Source of the DNA: JBFMFB01 sp040752115
GTDB taxonomy: Bacteria > Pseudomonadota > Gammaproteobacteria > Burkholderiales > Sulfuricellaceae
Length of the DNA: 11,421 bases
Assembly (NCBI GenBank): GCA_040752115.1
Contig: JBFMFB010000046.1
Coordinates: forward strand, 1-11,421
Reading direction: 5' to 3'
Shown: piece after piece, positions 1-6,765 of the stretch
How the letters are laid out: every line of letters starts with the position of its first letter
Position numbering within the stretch: the first letter of the stretch is position 1
Notes under the pieces: generated by a model
What the model saw: the letters and a program-made list of their open reading frames with translations, nothing else
The model's database searches: none
What the model was told of the DNA's origin: nothing
Position numbers and translations under genes: made by a program

Positions 1-1550
1 AGGCTGAAGCTCATGCGGTTGCTCGCCCGGTCGATGCGCTGCTCCAGCCCTTCCAGTTGTTCGTGGCGCAGGCGCACGATCGCTCCGCCTTTGCGCATCT
101 GGCGCAGCCCTTCGGTCAGGATGCCGGGCAGCTCCGATGCGGCTTTGCGCAGCGCGCCCGCAGTGCGGTATCCCTTGGCCAGACCGCCGGTCCAGCTCAG
201 ATCCGGCGCCAGTTCGCGGCTGATCAAGGTCGGGACATAGCTCTGGAAGGCCGTGACCATATTGAAAGCAGGGTCCAGCGCACGGGCCTGGGATTCGATT
301 TCCATGAAGGCCTTGGCAACCAGCAGCAGCTCCCTCGGTACCCGGATTTCGTAGCGCTGCCCCAGACGGATGAACTGGTGCAGGATTTCCGCGAAGGAAT
401 AGGAACGGGCGGCCGCGGCATAATACTGCTCCAGCGATTCGCCCAGATCGCGCGTGAAGGCTTCCCGGTCCACGCTTGCCGCCGCCACGCCCATCTCGAA
501 ATAAACCTCGGCCATCCACTCCGCATCGCGGGCGCTGACAGCGAGCAGAAGCTGTCCCAGATTATCCTGGTCGCGCCGGGAAAGGCGGCCGACGATGCCG
601 AAATCGTGAAAACAGATGCGGCCGTCGTGCATGATGAACACGTTGCCGGGGTGGGGGTCGCCGTGGAAAAAACCGTGCTCGAACAACTGCATCAGGAAAA
701 GGCGCGCCAGCACCGCCGCCAGGCGCCGCCGTTCCGCCGGGTCGGCAGGATAACCCGCATCGGCTCTGTGCCCCAGGCTGCGCTCCATGGTCAGGATGCG
801 CCTGGAGGTCAGCTCCCAGAACACCTGCGGCACGGAAACCGCCGGTTCTTCCCGGAAATTTTCGCTGAAGCGCTCGGCGTTGTGCCCCTCCAGGCGGAAA
901 TCAAGCTCCCGCAGGATCGTATCGGCGAATTCCTCCACCAGCCCGATCGGGTCGTAGCGCCGGCTTTCGGGGAAGTGCCTGTGGATCAAGCGGGCAAAGA
1001 AAAACAGAAGTTCCAGATCGGAGTGGATCGTTTCTTCGATGCCGGGGCGCTGCACCTTGACCACCGCCGGCGTGCCGGCCGGCAGCGTCGCGGTGTGGAC
1101 CTGGGCGACGGAAGCGGCCGCCAGCGGTGTTTCGTCGAAGGCCGCGAAAAGCTCGGCGACGGGGCGGCCCAGCTCGTCCTCGATGATCCGGCGCGCCTGC
1201 TCGCCGGGGAAGGGCGGCACCGCGTCCTGCAGCTTCTGCAGTTCCTTGATGATGTCTTCCGGGAACAGGTCCTGGCGGACGCTGAGCATCTGGCCGAATT
1301 TGACGAAAGTCGGGCCGAGTTCTTCCAGCGCAGCGCGCAGGCGCTGGGCGTCGCTCAATCCCGGGGGTGTCCGCTCCGCCGTGCCGCCCGGAAGGTAACC
1401 CTTCAGCCGCAGACGTTCCACCCAATGCCCCCAGCCTTTTTCCGCCAGCACGCGCAGAATGCGGCCGAGGCGGGACAGGTCGCGGAAAGGAAGATGGGGC
1501 TTGGCTGGCAGCGCGGTTTCCATTTTTTCCGTCTTTGTGTTGCCGCCCAT
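1..1550 (-). CDS. UbiB/ABC1 (AarF)-family kinase-like protein, 3' end cut by window
   Basis: Member of the ABC1/UbiB atypical kinase family, which acts at the inner membrane and is linked to quinone biosynthesis or lipid handling. About 516 codons are visible; the family is usually around 500-560 residues, so only a short C-terminal part, normally membrane helices, lies outside the window. Family hallmarks are present in order: the KxGQ motif (K84-F-G-Q87), the alanine-rich nucleotide loop (A144-A-A-S147 then VAQVH), the VAIK-like lysine (K165 in VVKVQRPG), the catalytic loop HGDPHPGN (D298, N303) and DFG (D316). The start at 1550 sits one base after the DUF5676 stop (TAA-C-ATG), with GGAA upstream, so translation is probably coupled; ATG at 1523 is an alternative. 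It does not sit with ubiE/ubiJ, so it is more likely a paralogue than the housekeeping ubiB. A role in metal stress is inference from position only. Confidence 0.9.
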   Translation of the reverse strand, partial: MGGNTKTEKMETALPAKPHLPFRDLSRLGRILRVLAEKGWGHWVERLRLKGYLPGGTAERTPPGLSDAQRLRAALEELGPTFVKFGQMLSVRQDLFPEDIIKELQKLQDAVPPFPGEQARRIIEDELGRPVAELFAAFDETPLAAASVAQVHTATLPAGTPAVVKVQRPGIEETIHSDLELLFFFARLIHRHFPESRRYDPIGLVEEFADTILRELDFRLEGHNAERFSENFREEPAVSVPQVFWELTSRRILTMERSLGHRADAGYPADPAERRRLAAVLARLFLMQLFEHGFFHGDPHPGNVFIMHDGRICFHDFGIVGRLSRRDQDNLGQLLLAVSARDAEWMAEVYFEMGVAAASVDREAFTRDLGESLEQYYAAAARSYSFAEILHQFIRLGQRYEIRVPRELLLVAKAFMEIESQARALDPAFNMVTAFQSYVPTLISRELAPDLSWTGGLAKGYRTAGALRKAASELPGILTEGLRQMRKGGAIVRLRHEQLEGLEQRIDRASNRMSFS

Positions 1551-1551
1551 G

Positions 1552-1839
1552 TTATTTCCAGCACGGGCAGCGGCCGACCAGGTTGTAAATCGCCGCATGG
1601 AGGGCGCCGCCTGCAAAACCCGCGACGGCAATGCCTCCCAGACCGTAAAAGAACACACCAGGCGAGAACGCCTTGACGGCAGGCTGCAACACGCGCAAAT
1701 CCACGGCGTGCACCCACGCGTTGAAAAAGCCCAGCGCCGCTTCGGGCCATAGGGCGAATGCCGCCGTGCATATCGTGTAAATGATGGCGAGCGTGAGTGA
1801 CAGGGCAGTGCCTGCCGCCCAGGGATTGAGCCTGTTCAT
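1552..1839 (-). CDS. DUF5676-family two-helix membrane protein
   Basis: A 95-residue membrane protein that I recognise as DUF5676 from its N-terminal LNPW motif, the first hydrophobic segment (about 10-32) and the HAVDL motif after it. A second hydrophobic segment covers about residues 62-87 and is Gly/Ala-rich. The molecular function of the family is unknown; members often turn up in metal-resistance neighbourhoods. The C-terminus ends in a CPC motif (C91, C93), which could bind a thiophilic metal, but this is inference. The start is well supported by AAAGGAG at 1847-1853, 7 bases before the ATG. It lies between the methionine-rich protein gene and the ABC1 kinase gene, and its stop is one base from the kinase start. 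Confidence 0.85.
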   Translation of the reverse strand: MNRLNPWAAGTALSLTLAIIYTICTAAFALWPEAALGFFNAWVHAVDLRVLQPAVKAFSPGVFFYGLGGIAVAGFAGGALHAAIYNLVGRCPCWK

Positions 1840-1862
1840 GCCGCATCTCCTTTCCAGGGGCG

Positions 1863-1892
1863 CGACGCAGCCGGAGATTCCGGCTGGCGTCG
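1863..1892 (-). other. Strong intergenic stem-loop after the Met-rich gene
   Basis: Read on the minus strand, CGACGC + bulged C + AGCCGGA, loop ATC, then TCCGGCT + GCGTCG: a 13-bp stem with one bulged base and a 3-base loop, starting 8 bases after the stop codon of the methionine-rich protein gene. There is no T-run after it, so it is not a standard intrinsic terminator. It could be a partial attenuator or a 3' stabilising stem that sets the level of the downstream DUF5676/kinase pair. It leaves the DUF5676 ribosome binding site free. Confidence 0.6.
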
Positions 1893-1900
1893 TCCTCGCG

Positions 1901-2362
1901 CTATTTCATGGGCGTGGTGCGCTCCGCTTCCTGATGCTCCATCATCTGTTCCATCATCATCTGCATCATGCGCATCATTTCCATGTGCTTTCCCATCATT
2001 CCCATCATGTCGCAGCCTTCCATCATGCCGCCTTCCTTCATCATCCCCCCGCCCATCATTCCGCCCCCCATCTCGGTCGTGCCACGCATCGTCTTCATGG
2101 TTTCGCGCATGGTTTGCATGTGCTCCTGCAGCAATTTGCGGCGTTCCTTCGGATCTTTGGTCTGGCGGATTTTTTCCATTTGGGCCTGCAATTTTTTCAT
2201 CTGGTCCGATGCCTGACCTACCTTTTTATCTGCATCCGCGGCCGGTTTGGCGGTTGGCGCAGGTTTGGTATCCTGATCGGGGTGATGGGCCTCGTCGGCA
2301 AAGGCTAAAGGGGCCGACAGGGCGGCGGCGAGTGCGGCGCAAAGCATAATCGAGGGCTTCAT
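1901..2362 (-). CDS. Exported methionine-rich, probable Cu(I)/Ag(I)-binding protein
   Basis: A 153-residue protein with a clear signal peptide (MKPS, hydrophobic core, cleavage likely after A20-F-A22). The mature protein begins with His/Asp/Pro-rich sequence, followed by a charged helical region (about 45-95, likely coiled coil) and a C-terminal part (about 82-153) holding 26 methionines in about 72 residues, with GGGMM, EGCDMM and QMMMEQMM clusters, one Cys (C117) and several His. Clustered thioethers are typical of periplasmic Cu(I)/Ag(I) ligands, so metal buffering is likely; this is inference from composition. I do not recognise a named family. The ORF is open to an ATG at 2404, but the ATG at 2362 is preferred because it begins the signal peptide and has AGGAG 8 bases upstream. 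Confidence 0.85.
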   Translation of the reverse strand: MKPSIMLCAALAAALSAPLAFADEAHHPDQDTKPAPTAKPAADADKKVGQASDQMKKLQAQMEKIRQTKDPKERRKLLQEHMQTMRETMKTMRGTTEMGGGMMGGGMMKEGGMMEGCDMMGMMGKHMEMMRMMQMMMEQMMEHQEAERTTPMK

Positions 2363-2423
2363 TTTTTTCTCCTGAGTAGGGTTAATAACACGACACAACA
2401 TCACGAATCTAAAATATCTTTAT

Positions 2424-2654
2424 TTATTTCTTTGACAGATCTTCGCGTCGTTGCAAATACTCCTCGCGGCTGATTTCTCCGCGGGCGTAGGCTTCGTCCA
2501 GGATTTCCAGCGCGTTCTTGCCGCGCTTGTCAGATCTTGATCGGTCGGAGAAATACATGACCGCTGCGACCACCAAAATGATCGGGAGAAGCCAGAAGAG
2601 CAACGCAGTCAGTCCGCCGAAAAGCATCATGTAACCGTGATCGAATCCGTGCAT
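2424..2654 (-). CDS. Small membrane protein with C-terminal SHOCT domain
   Basis: A 76-residue protein. Residues 1-10 carry two His and two Met (HGFDHGYMM), residues about 13-35 form one membrane segment, and residues about 46-75 match the SHOCT short helical hairpin (ALEILDEAYARGEISREEYL), ending in Lys-Lys on the cytoplasmic side by the positive-inside rule. SHOCT domains occur at the ends of many small membrane proteins and are thought to mediate oligomerisation; no catalytic role is known. The start has AAAGGAG shortly upstream. Small SHOCT membrane proteins are frequent beside copper and heavy-metal efflux genes, and this one lies between the DUF302 and Met-rich genes with short gaps. 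Its role here is unknown. Confidence 0.87.
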   Translation of the reverse strand: MHGFDHGYMMLFGGLTALLFWLLPIILVVAAVMYFSDRSRSDKRGKNALEILDEAYARGEISREEYLQRREDLSKK

Positions 2655-2681
2655 ATTGATCTCCTTTCCGATGTCGGCTGG

Positions 2682-3071
2682 TTAGGTGTGAAGGCTGTCG
2701 CGCACTCGTTCCAGGCGCGCCCTGACTTCCTTGCCTAATTGTTGGACTTCGGCTTTGTCCGCCAGTTGCAGCACCGCCACCGGGTCCATGAAGGCGACGG
2801 TGATTTTCTGGTCGGCTTCCTCGCGCACCACCACGTTGCAGGGCAGCAACAGACCGATGTCGGGATCGGCTTCGATGGCGCGGTGCGCCAAGGGGGGATT
2901 GCAGGCACCGAGGATGCGGTAGGGGCGATGCTCGATGTTGAGCTTGGCCTTCATCGTGGCTTTCACGTCGATGTCGGTGAGCACGCCGAAGCCTTCCTTT
3001 TTCAGTGCTTCGGTTACCTTTTCCACGGCTGCGTCGAAGGGGATGTCGAGCTGGGTGCTGAATCCGTACAT
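2682..3071 (-). CDS. DUF302 domain protein
   Basis: A 129-residue protein without a signal peptide that is almost entirely one DUF302 domain. The diagnostic part is residues 51-82, with YRILGACNPPLAHRAI and then the GLLLPCNVVV strand; the two cysteines C57 and C78 are in the positions usually seen in this family. DUF302 is a small alpha/beta fold of unknown biochemical role, often encoded beside membrane transporters, sulfur-oxidation or metal-stress genes. The paired cysteines could bind a metal or form a redox pair, which is inference. AAAGGAG lies 7-8 bases before the ATG, supporting this start. The gene follows DUF2231 by 31 bases, with no terminator between them. Confidence 0.9.
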   Translation of the reverse strand: MYGFSTQLDIPFDAAVEKVTEALKKEGFGVLTDIDVKATMKAKLNIEHRPYRILGACNPPLAHRAIEADPDIGLLLPCNVVVREEADQKITVAFMDPVAVLQLADKAEVQQLGKEVRARLERVRDSLHT

Positions 3072-3102
3072 GGTTAAATCTCCTTTGATGAATTGTTGTG
3101 CA

Positions 3103-3633
3103 TCAGTTATGGCTGTGTTCGCCGCTTTCGGTATGGCTGTGCGCGTCTTGCCCGTGCGGCGCGCTTTCGCGCGCCTCCACCGCAGGAAGCGATAGCACGC
3201 CGAGGCCGTGGCGGTAAACCAGTTCCGCGCCGTGCCAGGCGGTTGAGGCGAGCATCAACGTCAGCGCGGCAAGCGCCACCAGGAACAGCGCATGCGCCTT
3301 TTTGCCGGCACGGTGGCGAGCGATACTCCAGGCCACGACGGGAAGGTAGAGGGCGAGTGTGGCGAGCGCCCAGTTGCGGTGTTCGGTCATGGCGGCGTGA
3401 GAGGTCGCATCGTGGGCTACGCTGTTGAATGCCAGCCAGCCGAAGAGCGCTGTGGCCAATGCGAAACCGTAGCCCAGCCATAGATTCCAGTGTGCGACCA
3501 GATAAGCCTGCCGCTGCAGGCTGGAGCCTGCAGGCAAGGCGGCAGCCAGAAGGAACAGCGCCGTGGCGGTTGCTAGAAGTCCGACGGTGAAATGCACGAA
3601 GATCGGATGCCAGTTGGGGATGATCTCGATCAT
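3103..3633 (-). CDS. DUF2231-type four-helix membrane protein with His-rich tail
   Basis: A 176-residue inner-membrane protein. The N-terminus (NWHPIFVHFTVGLL) is the typical start of the DUF2231 group, with His in helix 1 (H9, H14). Hydrophobic segments are at about 12-33, 50-70, 88-105 and 113-132, with further membrane-associated His residues (H48, H74, H85, H134, H142). The last 20 residues form a hydrophilic tail with five His. The His distribution resembles haem- or metal-binding membrane proteins, but function is not established. The start is set by the ATGA overlap with the cusA stop (ATG 3633-3631, TGA 3632-3630) and by the helix-1 motif; a much longer upstream extension of this frame lies inside cusA and is a shadow. 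Confidence 0.88.
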   Translation of the reverse strand: MIEIIPNWHPIFVHFTVGLLATATALFLLAAALPAGSSLQRQAYLVAHWNLWLGYGFALATALFGWLAFNSVAHDATSHAAMTEHRNWALATLALYLPVVAWSIARHRAGKKAHALFLVALAALTLMLASTAWHGAELVYRHGLGVLSLPAVEARESAPHGQDAHSHTESGEHSHN

Positions 3634-6600
3634 GGCTGCTTTCCTTTTGATTCGCGCCTGATGGAATATTCCTTCACCAGCGTGTAGATCGCCGGGATCA
3701 CGATCAGGGTGAGGATCGTGGAGGAGATCATCCCTCCCACCATGGGCGCGGCGATGCGGCGCATCACCTCCGAGCCGGTGCCGGTGCTCCACATGATGGG
3801 CAGCAGGCCCGCCATGATCGCGACCACCGTCATCATCTTGGGCCGTACCCGCTGCACCGCGCCTTCCATCACCGCGGCATAGAGATCGGCGGCGGTCGGT
3901 TTCTCGCCCGTAGCTTCCCGCCGTGCCTGCACTTCCTGCCAGGCATGGTCGAGGTAGATCAGCATCACCACGCCGGTTTCCGCCGCCACGCCGGCGAGTG
4001 CGATGAAGCCGACCGCCACTGCCACGGAGAGGTTGTAGCCGAGCAGGTACATCAGCCACACGCCGCCCACCAGGGCGAACGGTACCGACAGCATGACGAT
4101 GAAGGTCTCGGTCAGCCGCCGGAAGTTGAGGTAGAGCAGCACGAAGATGATCACCAGCGTCACCGGCACTACCAGCTTGAGCCGCGCCTTGGCGCGTTCC
4201 ATGTACTCGAACTGGCCGCTCCAGGTGATGTAGTAGCCGGGTTTGAACTGCACTTTCTCGCGCACCGCTTTCTGGGCGTCGGCGACATAGCCGCCGACAT
4301 CGCGGTCGCGGATGTCGACGAAAATATAGGCGGACAGCAGGGCATTTTCGGTGCGGATGCTGGGCGGGCCCTTGGCGGCGGTGACGCGGGCGACCTGGCC
4401 GAGGGGGATCATTGCGCCGTCCGGGGTCGGCACCAAAACCTGCGTCGCTATCGCCTGCGGGCTGTCGCGCAGTTCGCGCGGGTAGCGCACGTTGACCGAG
4501 AAGCGCTCGCGCCCTTCCACCGTGGTGGTGGCCATCTCGCCGCCCAGCGCGGTGGCGATTACCTCCTGCAGATCGCCGATGGCGAGCCCGTAACGGGCCA
4601 GCGCGGCGCGGTCCGGCTCGATGTTGAGGTAGTAGCCTCCTGTGATGCGCTCGGCATAGGCGCTGGTGGTGCCGGGCACGGTCTTGATCACGGCCTCGAT
4701 TTGCTGCGCCAGGCGGGCCATTTCGTCCAGATCCTTGCCGAACACCTTGATGCCGATGGGCGTGCGGATGCCGGTGGAAAGCATGTCGATGCGTGCCTTG
4801 ATCGGCATGGTCCAGGCGTTGGATACGCCGGGGATCTGCAAGGCCTTGTCCATCTCGGCGATCAGCTTGTCCACCGTCATGCCGGCGCGCCATTTGTTTT
4901 CGGGCTTGAGGTTGATCACGGTCTCGAACATTTCCAGCGGCGCCGGATCGGTGGCGGTGGCGGCACGTCCCGCCTTGCCGATCACCGATTCGACCTCGGG
5001 GAAGGTCCTGATGATCTTGTTCTGGGTCTGCATCAGCTCCGCCGCCTTGGTGACCGACAGGCCGGGCAGCGTGGCCGGCATGTAGAGCAGGGTGCCCTCG
5101 TTCAAGGTGGGCATGAACTCGCTGCCCAGCTTCATCGCCGGAAATGCGGACAGGCCCAGCGCCGCCAGCGCGACCAGGATCGTGAGCGCCTTGCGGCGCA
5201 TCACCCAGGCGATGATCGGGCGGTAGGCCCAGATCAGCGCCCGGTTCACCGGGTTCTTGTGCTCCGGCATGATGCGGCCGCGGATGAACAACACCATCAG
5301 CGCCGGGATCAGGGTTACCGACAGCAGCGCCGCGCCCGCCATGGCGAAGGTCTTGGTGTAGGCGAGCGGAGCGAATAGCCTGCCTTCCTGGGCTTCCAGG
5401 GTAAACACCGGGAAGAACGAGACGGTGATGATCAGCAGGCTGAAGAACAGCGCCGGGCCGACTTCCCGGCAGGCGTCCACGATGACCTGCACGCGCGAGG
5501 TGCCAGGCTCGGCCCGTTCCATGTGCTTGTGGACGTTCTCGATCATGACGATGGCGGCGTCCACCATGGCGCCGATGGCGATGGCGATGCCGCCCAGGCT
5601 CATGATGTTGGAGTTGAGATCGAGCGCGCGCATGGTAATGAACGCGATCAGCACCCCGATCGGCAGCATGATGATCGCTACCAGGGCGCTTCTGGCGTGC
5701 AGCAGGAACAGGATGCACACCAGCGCTACCACGATGCTTTCCTCGATCAGGGTGGTGGTGAGGTTCTTGATCGCGCGGTGGATCAGGTCGGCGCGGTCGT
5801 ACACGGTCTGGATCGACACTCCCGCCGGCAGGCCGCTGGCGATTTCCGCAACTTTTGCCTTGACGTTGTGGATCACGTCGAGCGCATTCTGTCCGTAACG
5901 CGCCACGACGATGCCGCTCACTGCTTCGCCCTCGCCGTTGAGTTCGGCCAGGCCCCGCCGCTCGTCGGGGCCGAGTTCAACCCGTGCCACATCTTTCAGC
6001 AGCACCGGCACGCCTTTTTCGCTCTTGACCACCAGCTGTTCGAGGTCGGAGGCGCCGCGCAGATAGCCGCGCCCGCGCACCATGAACTCGGTTTCCGCCA
6101 TTTCCACCACCCGGCCGCCGACGTCGGTATTGCTGGCACGGATGATCTGGGAGATGCGGGCGAGCGGAATGCCGTAGGCCTGGAGTTTGCGCGGGTCGAC
6201 GACCACCTGGTATTGCTGCACGAAACCGCCGACGCTGGCCACTTCCGCCACGCCCTGCGCCTTGGTGAGCTGATAGCGCAGGAACCAGTCCTGGATGGTG
6301 CGCAACTCGGCCAGGGAGCGCTGCGCGCCGACCACGACATACTGGTACACCCAGCCCACGCCAGTGGCGTCCGGCCCTAGCGAGGGTGAGACGCCGCGCG
6401 GCAGGCGGGCGGCGGCGAAGTTGAGATATTCCAGCACGCGCGAGCGCGCCCAGTAAATATCGGTGCCGTCTTCGAAAATCACATAGACGAAGGAAGCGCC
6501 GAAGAAGGAAAAGCCGCGAACCACCTTGGATTTCGGCACGCTCAGCATGGCCGTGGTGAGCGGATAGGTGACCTGGTCTTCCACCACCTGCGGCGCCTGG

Positions 6601-6764
6601 CCGGGGTATTCGGTGTAGACGATCACCTGGGTGTCGGAGAGGTCGGGCAGGGCGTCCAGCGGCGTGTGCACCAGCGCGTAGACGCCGGCCACGACGGTAA
6701 GGGTGGCGGCGAGCAGTACCAGGAAGACGTTGCGCGCCGACCATTCGATAACACGGCCGAGCAT
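3630..6764 (-). CDS. cusA: Cu(I)/Ag(I) efflux RND pump, CusA type
   Basis: A 1044-residue HME-type RND transporter, the expected length for CusA. It takes Cu(I)/Ag(I) from the periplasm or inner membrane and drives it through CusBC using the proton gradient. Visible features: first membrane helix at about 13-33; the helix-4 motif GGIAIAIGAMVDAAIVMIEN with proton-relay D402 and E409; and two large periplasmic portions. The three metal-binding methionines of CusA are present as M562 (LLYMPATLPG), M612 (APLEMFET) and M661 (RIDMLSTGI), spaced 50 and 49 as in E. coli CusA, which favours Cu/Ag over the Co/Zn/Cd of CzcA. The frame is open to 6896, but ATG 6764 is chosen because it starts MLGRVIEWSARN, standard for the family, and follows the cusB stop by one base. 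Its stop overlaps the DUF2231 start. Confidence 0.97.
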   Translation of the reverse strand: MLGRVIEWSARNVFLVLLAATLTVVAGVYALVHTPLDALPDLSDTQVIVYTEYPGQAPQVVEDQVTYPLTTAMLSVPKSKVVRGFSFFGASFVYVIFEDGTDIYWARSRVLEYLNFAAARLPRGVSPSLGPDATGVGWVYQYVVVGAQRSLAELRTIQDWFLRYQLTKAQGVAEVASVGGFVQQYQVVVDPRKLQAYGIPLARISQIIRASNTDVGGRVVEMAETEFMVRGRGYLRGASDLEQLVVKSEKGVPVLLKDVARVELGPDERRGLAELNGEGEAVSGIVVARYGQNALDVIHNVKAKVAEIASGLPAGVSIQTVYDRADLIHRAIKNLTTTLIEESIVVALVCILFLLHARSALVAIIMLPIGVLIAFITMRALDLNSNIMSLGGIAIAIGAMVDAAIVMIENVHKHMERAEPGTSRVQVIVDACREVGPALFFSLLIITVSFFPVFTLEAQEGRLFAPLAYTKTFAMAGAALLSVTLIPALMVLFIRGRIMPEHKNPVNRALIWAYRPIIAWVMRRKALTILVALAALGLSAFPAMKLGSEFMPTLNEGTLLYMPATLPGLSVTKAAELMQTQNKIIRTFPEVESVIGKAGRAATATDPAPLEMFETVINLKPENKWRAGMTVDKLIAEMDKALQIPGVSNAWTMPIKARIDMLSTGIRTPIGIKVFGKDLDEMARLAQQIEAVIKTVPGTTSAYAERITGGYYLNIEPDRAALARYGLAIGDLQEVIATALGGEMATTTVEGRERFSVNVRYPRELRDSPQAIATQVLVPTPDGAMIPLGQVARVTAAKGPPSIRTENALLSAYIFVDIRDRDVGGYVADAQKAVREKVQFKPGYYITWSGQFEYMERAKARLKLVVPVTLVIIFVLLYLNFRRLTETFIVMLSVPFALVGGVWLMYLLGYNLSVAVAVGFIALAGVAAETGVVMLIYLDHAWQEVQARREATGEKPTAADLYAAVMEGAVQRVRPKMMTVVAIMAGLLPIMWSTGTGSEVMRRIAAPMVGGMISSTILTLIVIPAIYTLVKEYSIRRESKGKQP

Positions 6765-6765
6765 G

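Noticed and set aside
57..1676. 539-codon open frame on the plus strand opposite the ABC1 kinase
   Set aside because: It lies antisense to a gene with all family motifs, and its translation shows no recognisable domain. Long antisense frames are common at this GC content.
2363..2404. 14-residue N-terminal extension of the Met-rich protein
   Set aside because: It would bury the signal peptide. The ATG at 2362 has a good ribosome binding site.
3634..5718. Long upstream extension of the DUF2231 frame on the minus strand
   Set aside because: It overlaps CusA in another frame and is Arg/Gly/His-rich noise. The DUF2231 protein starts at 3633 in a typical ATGA overlap.
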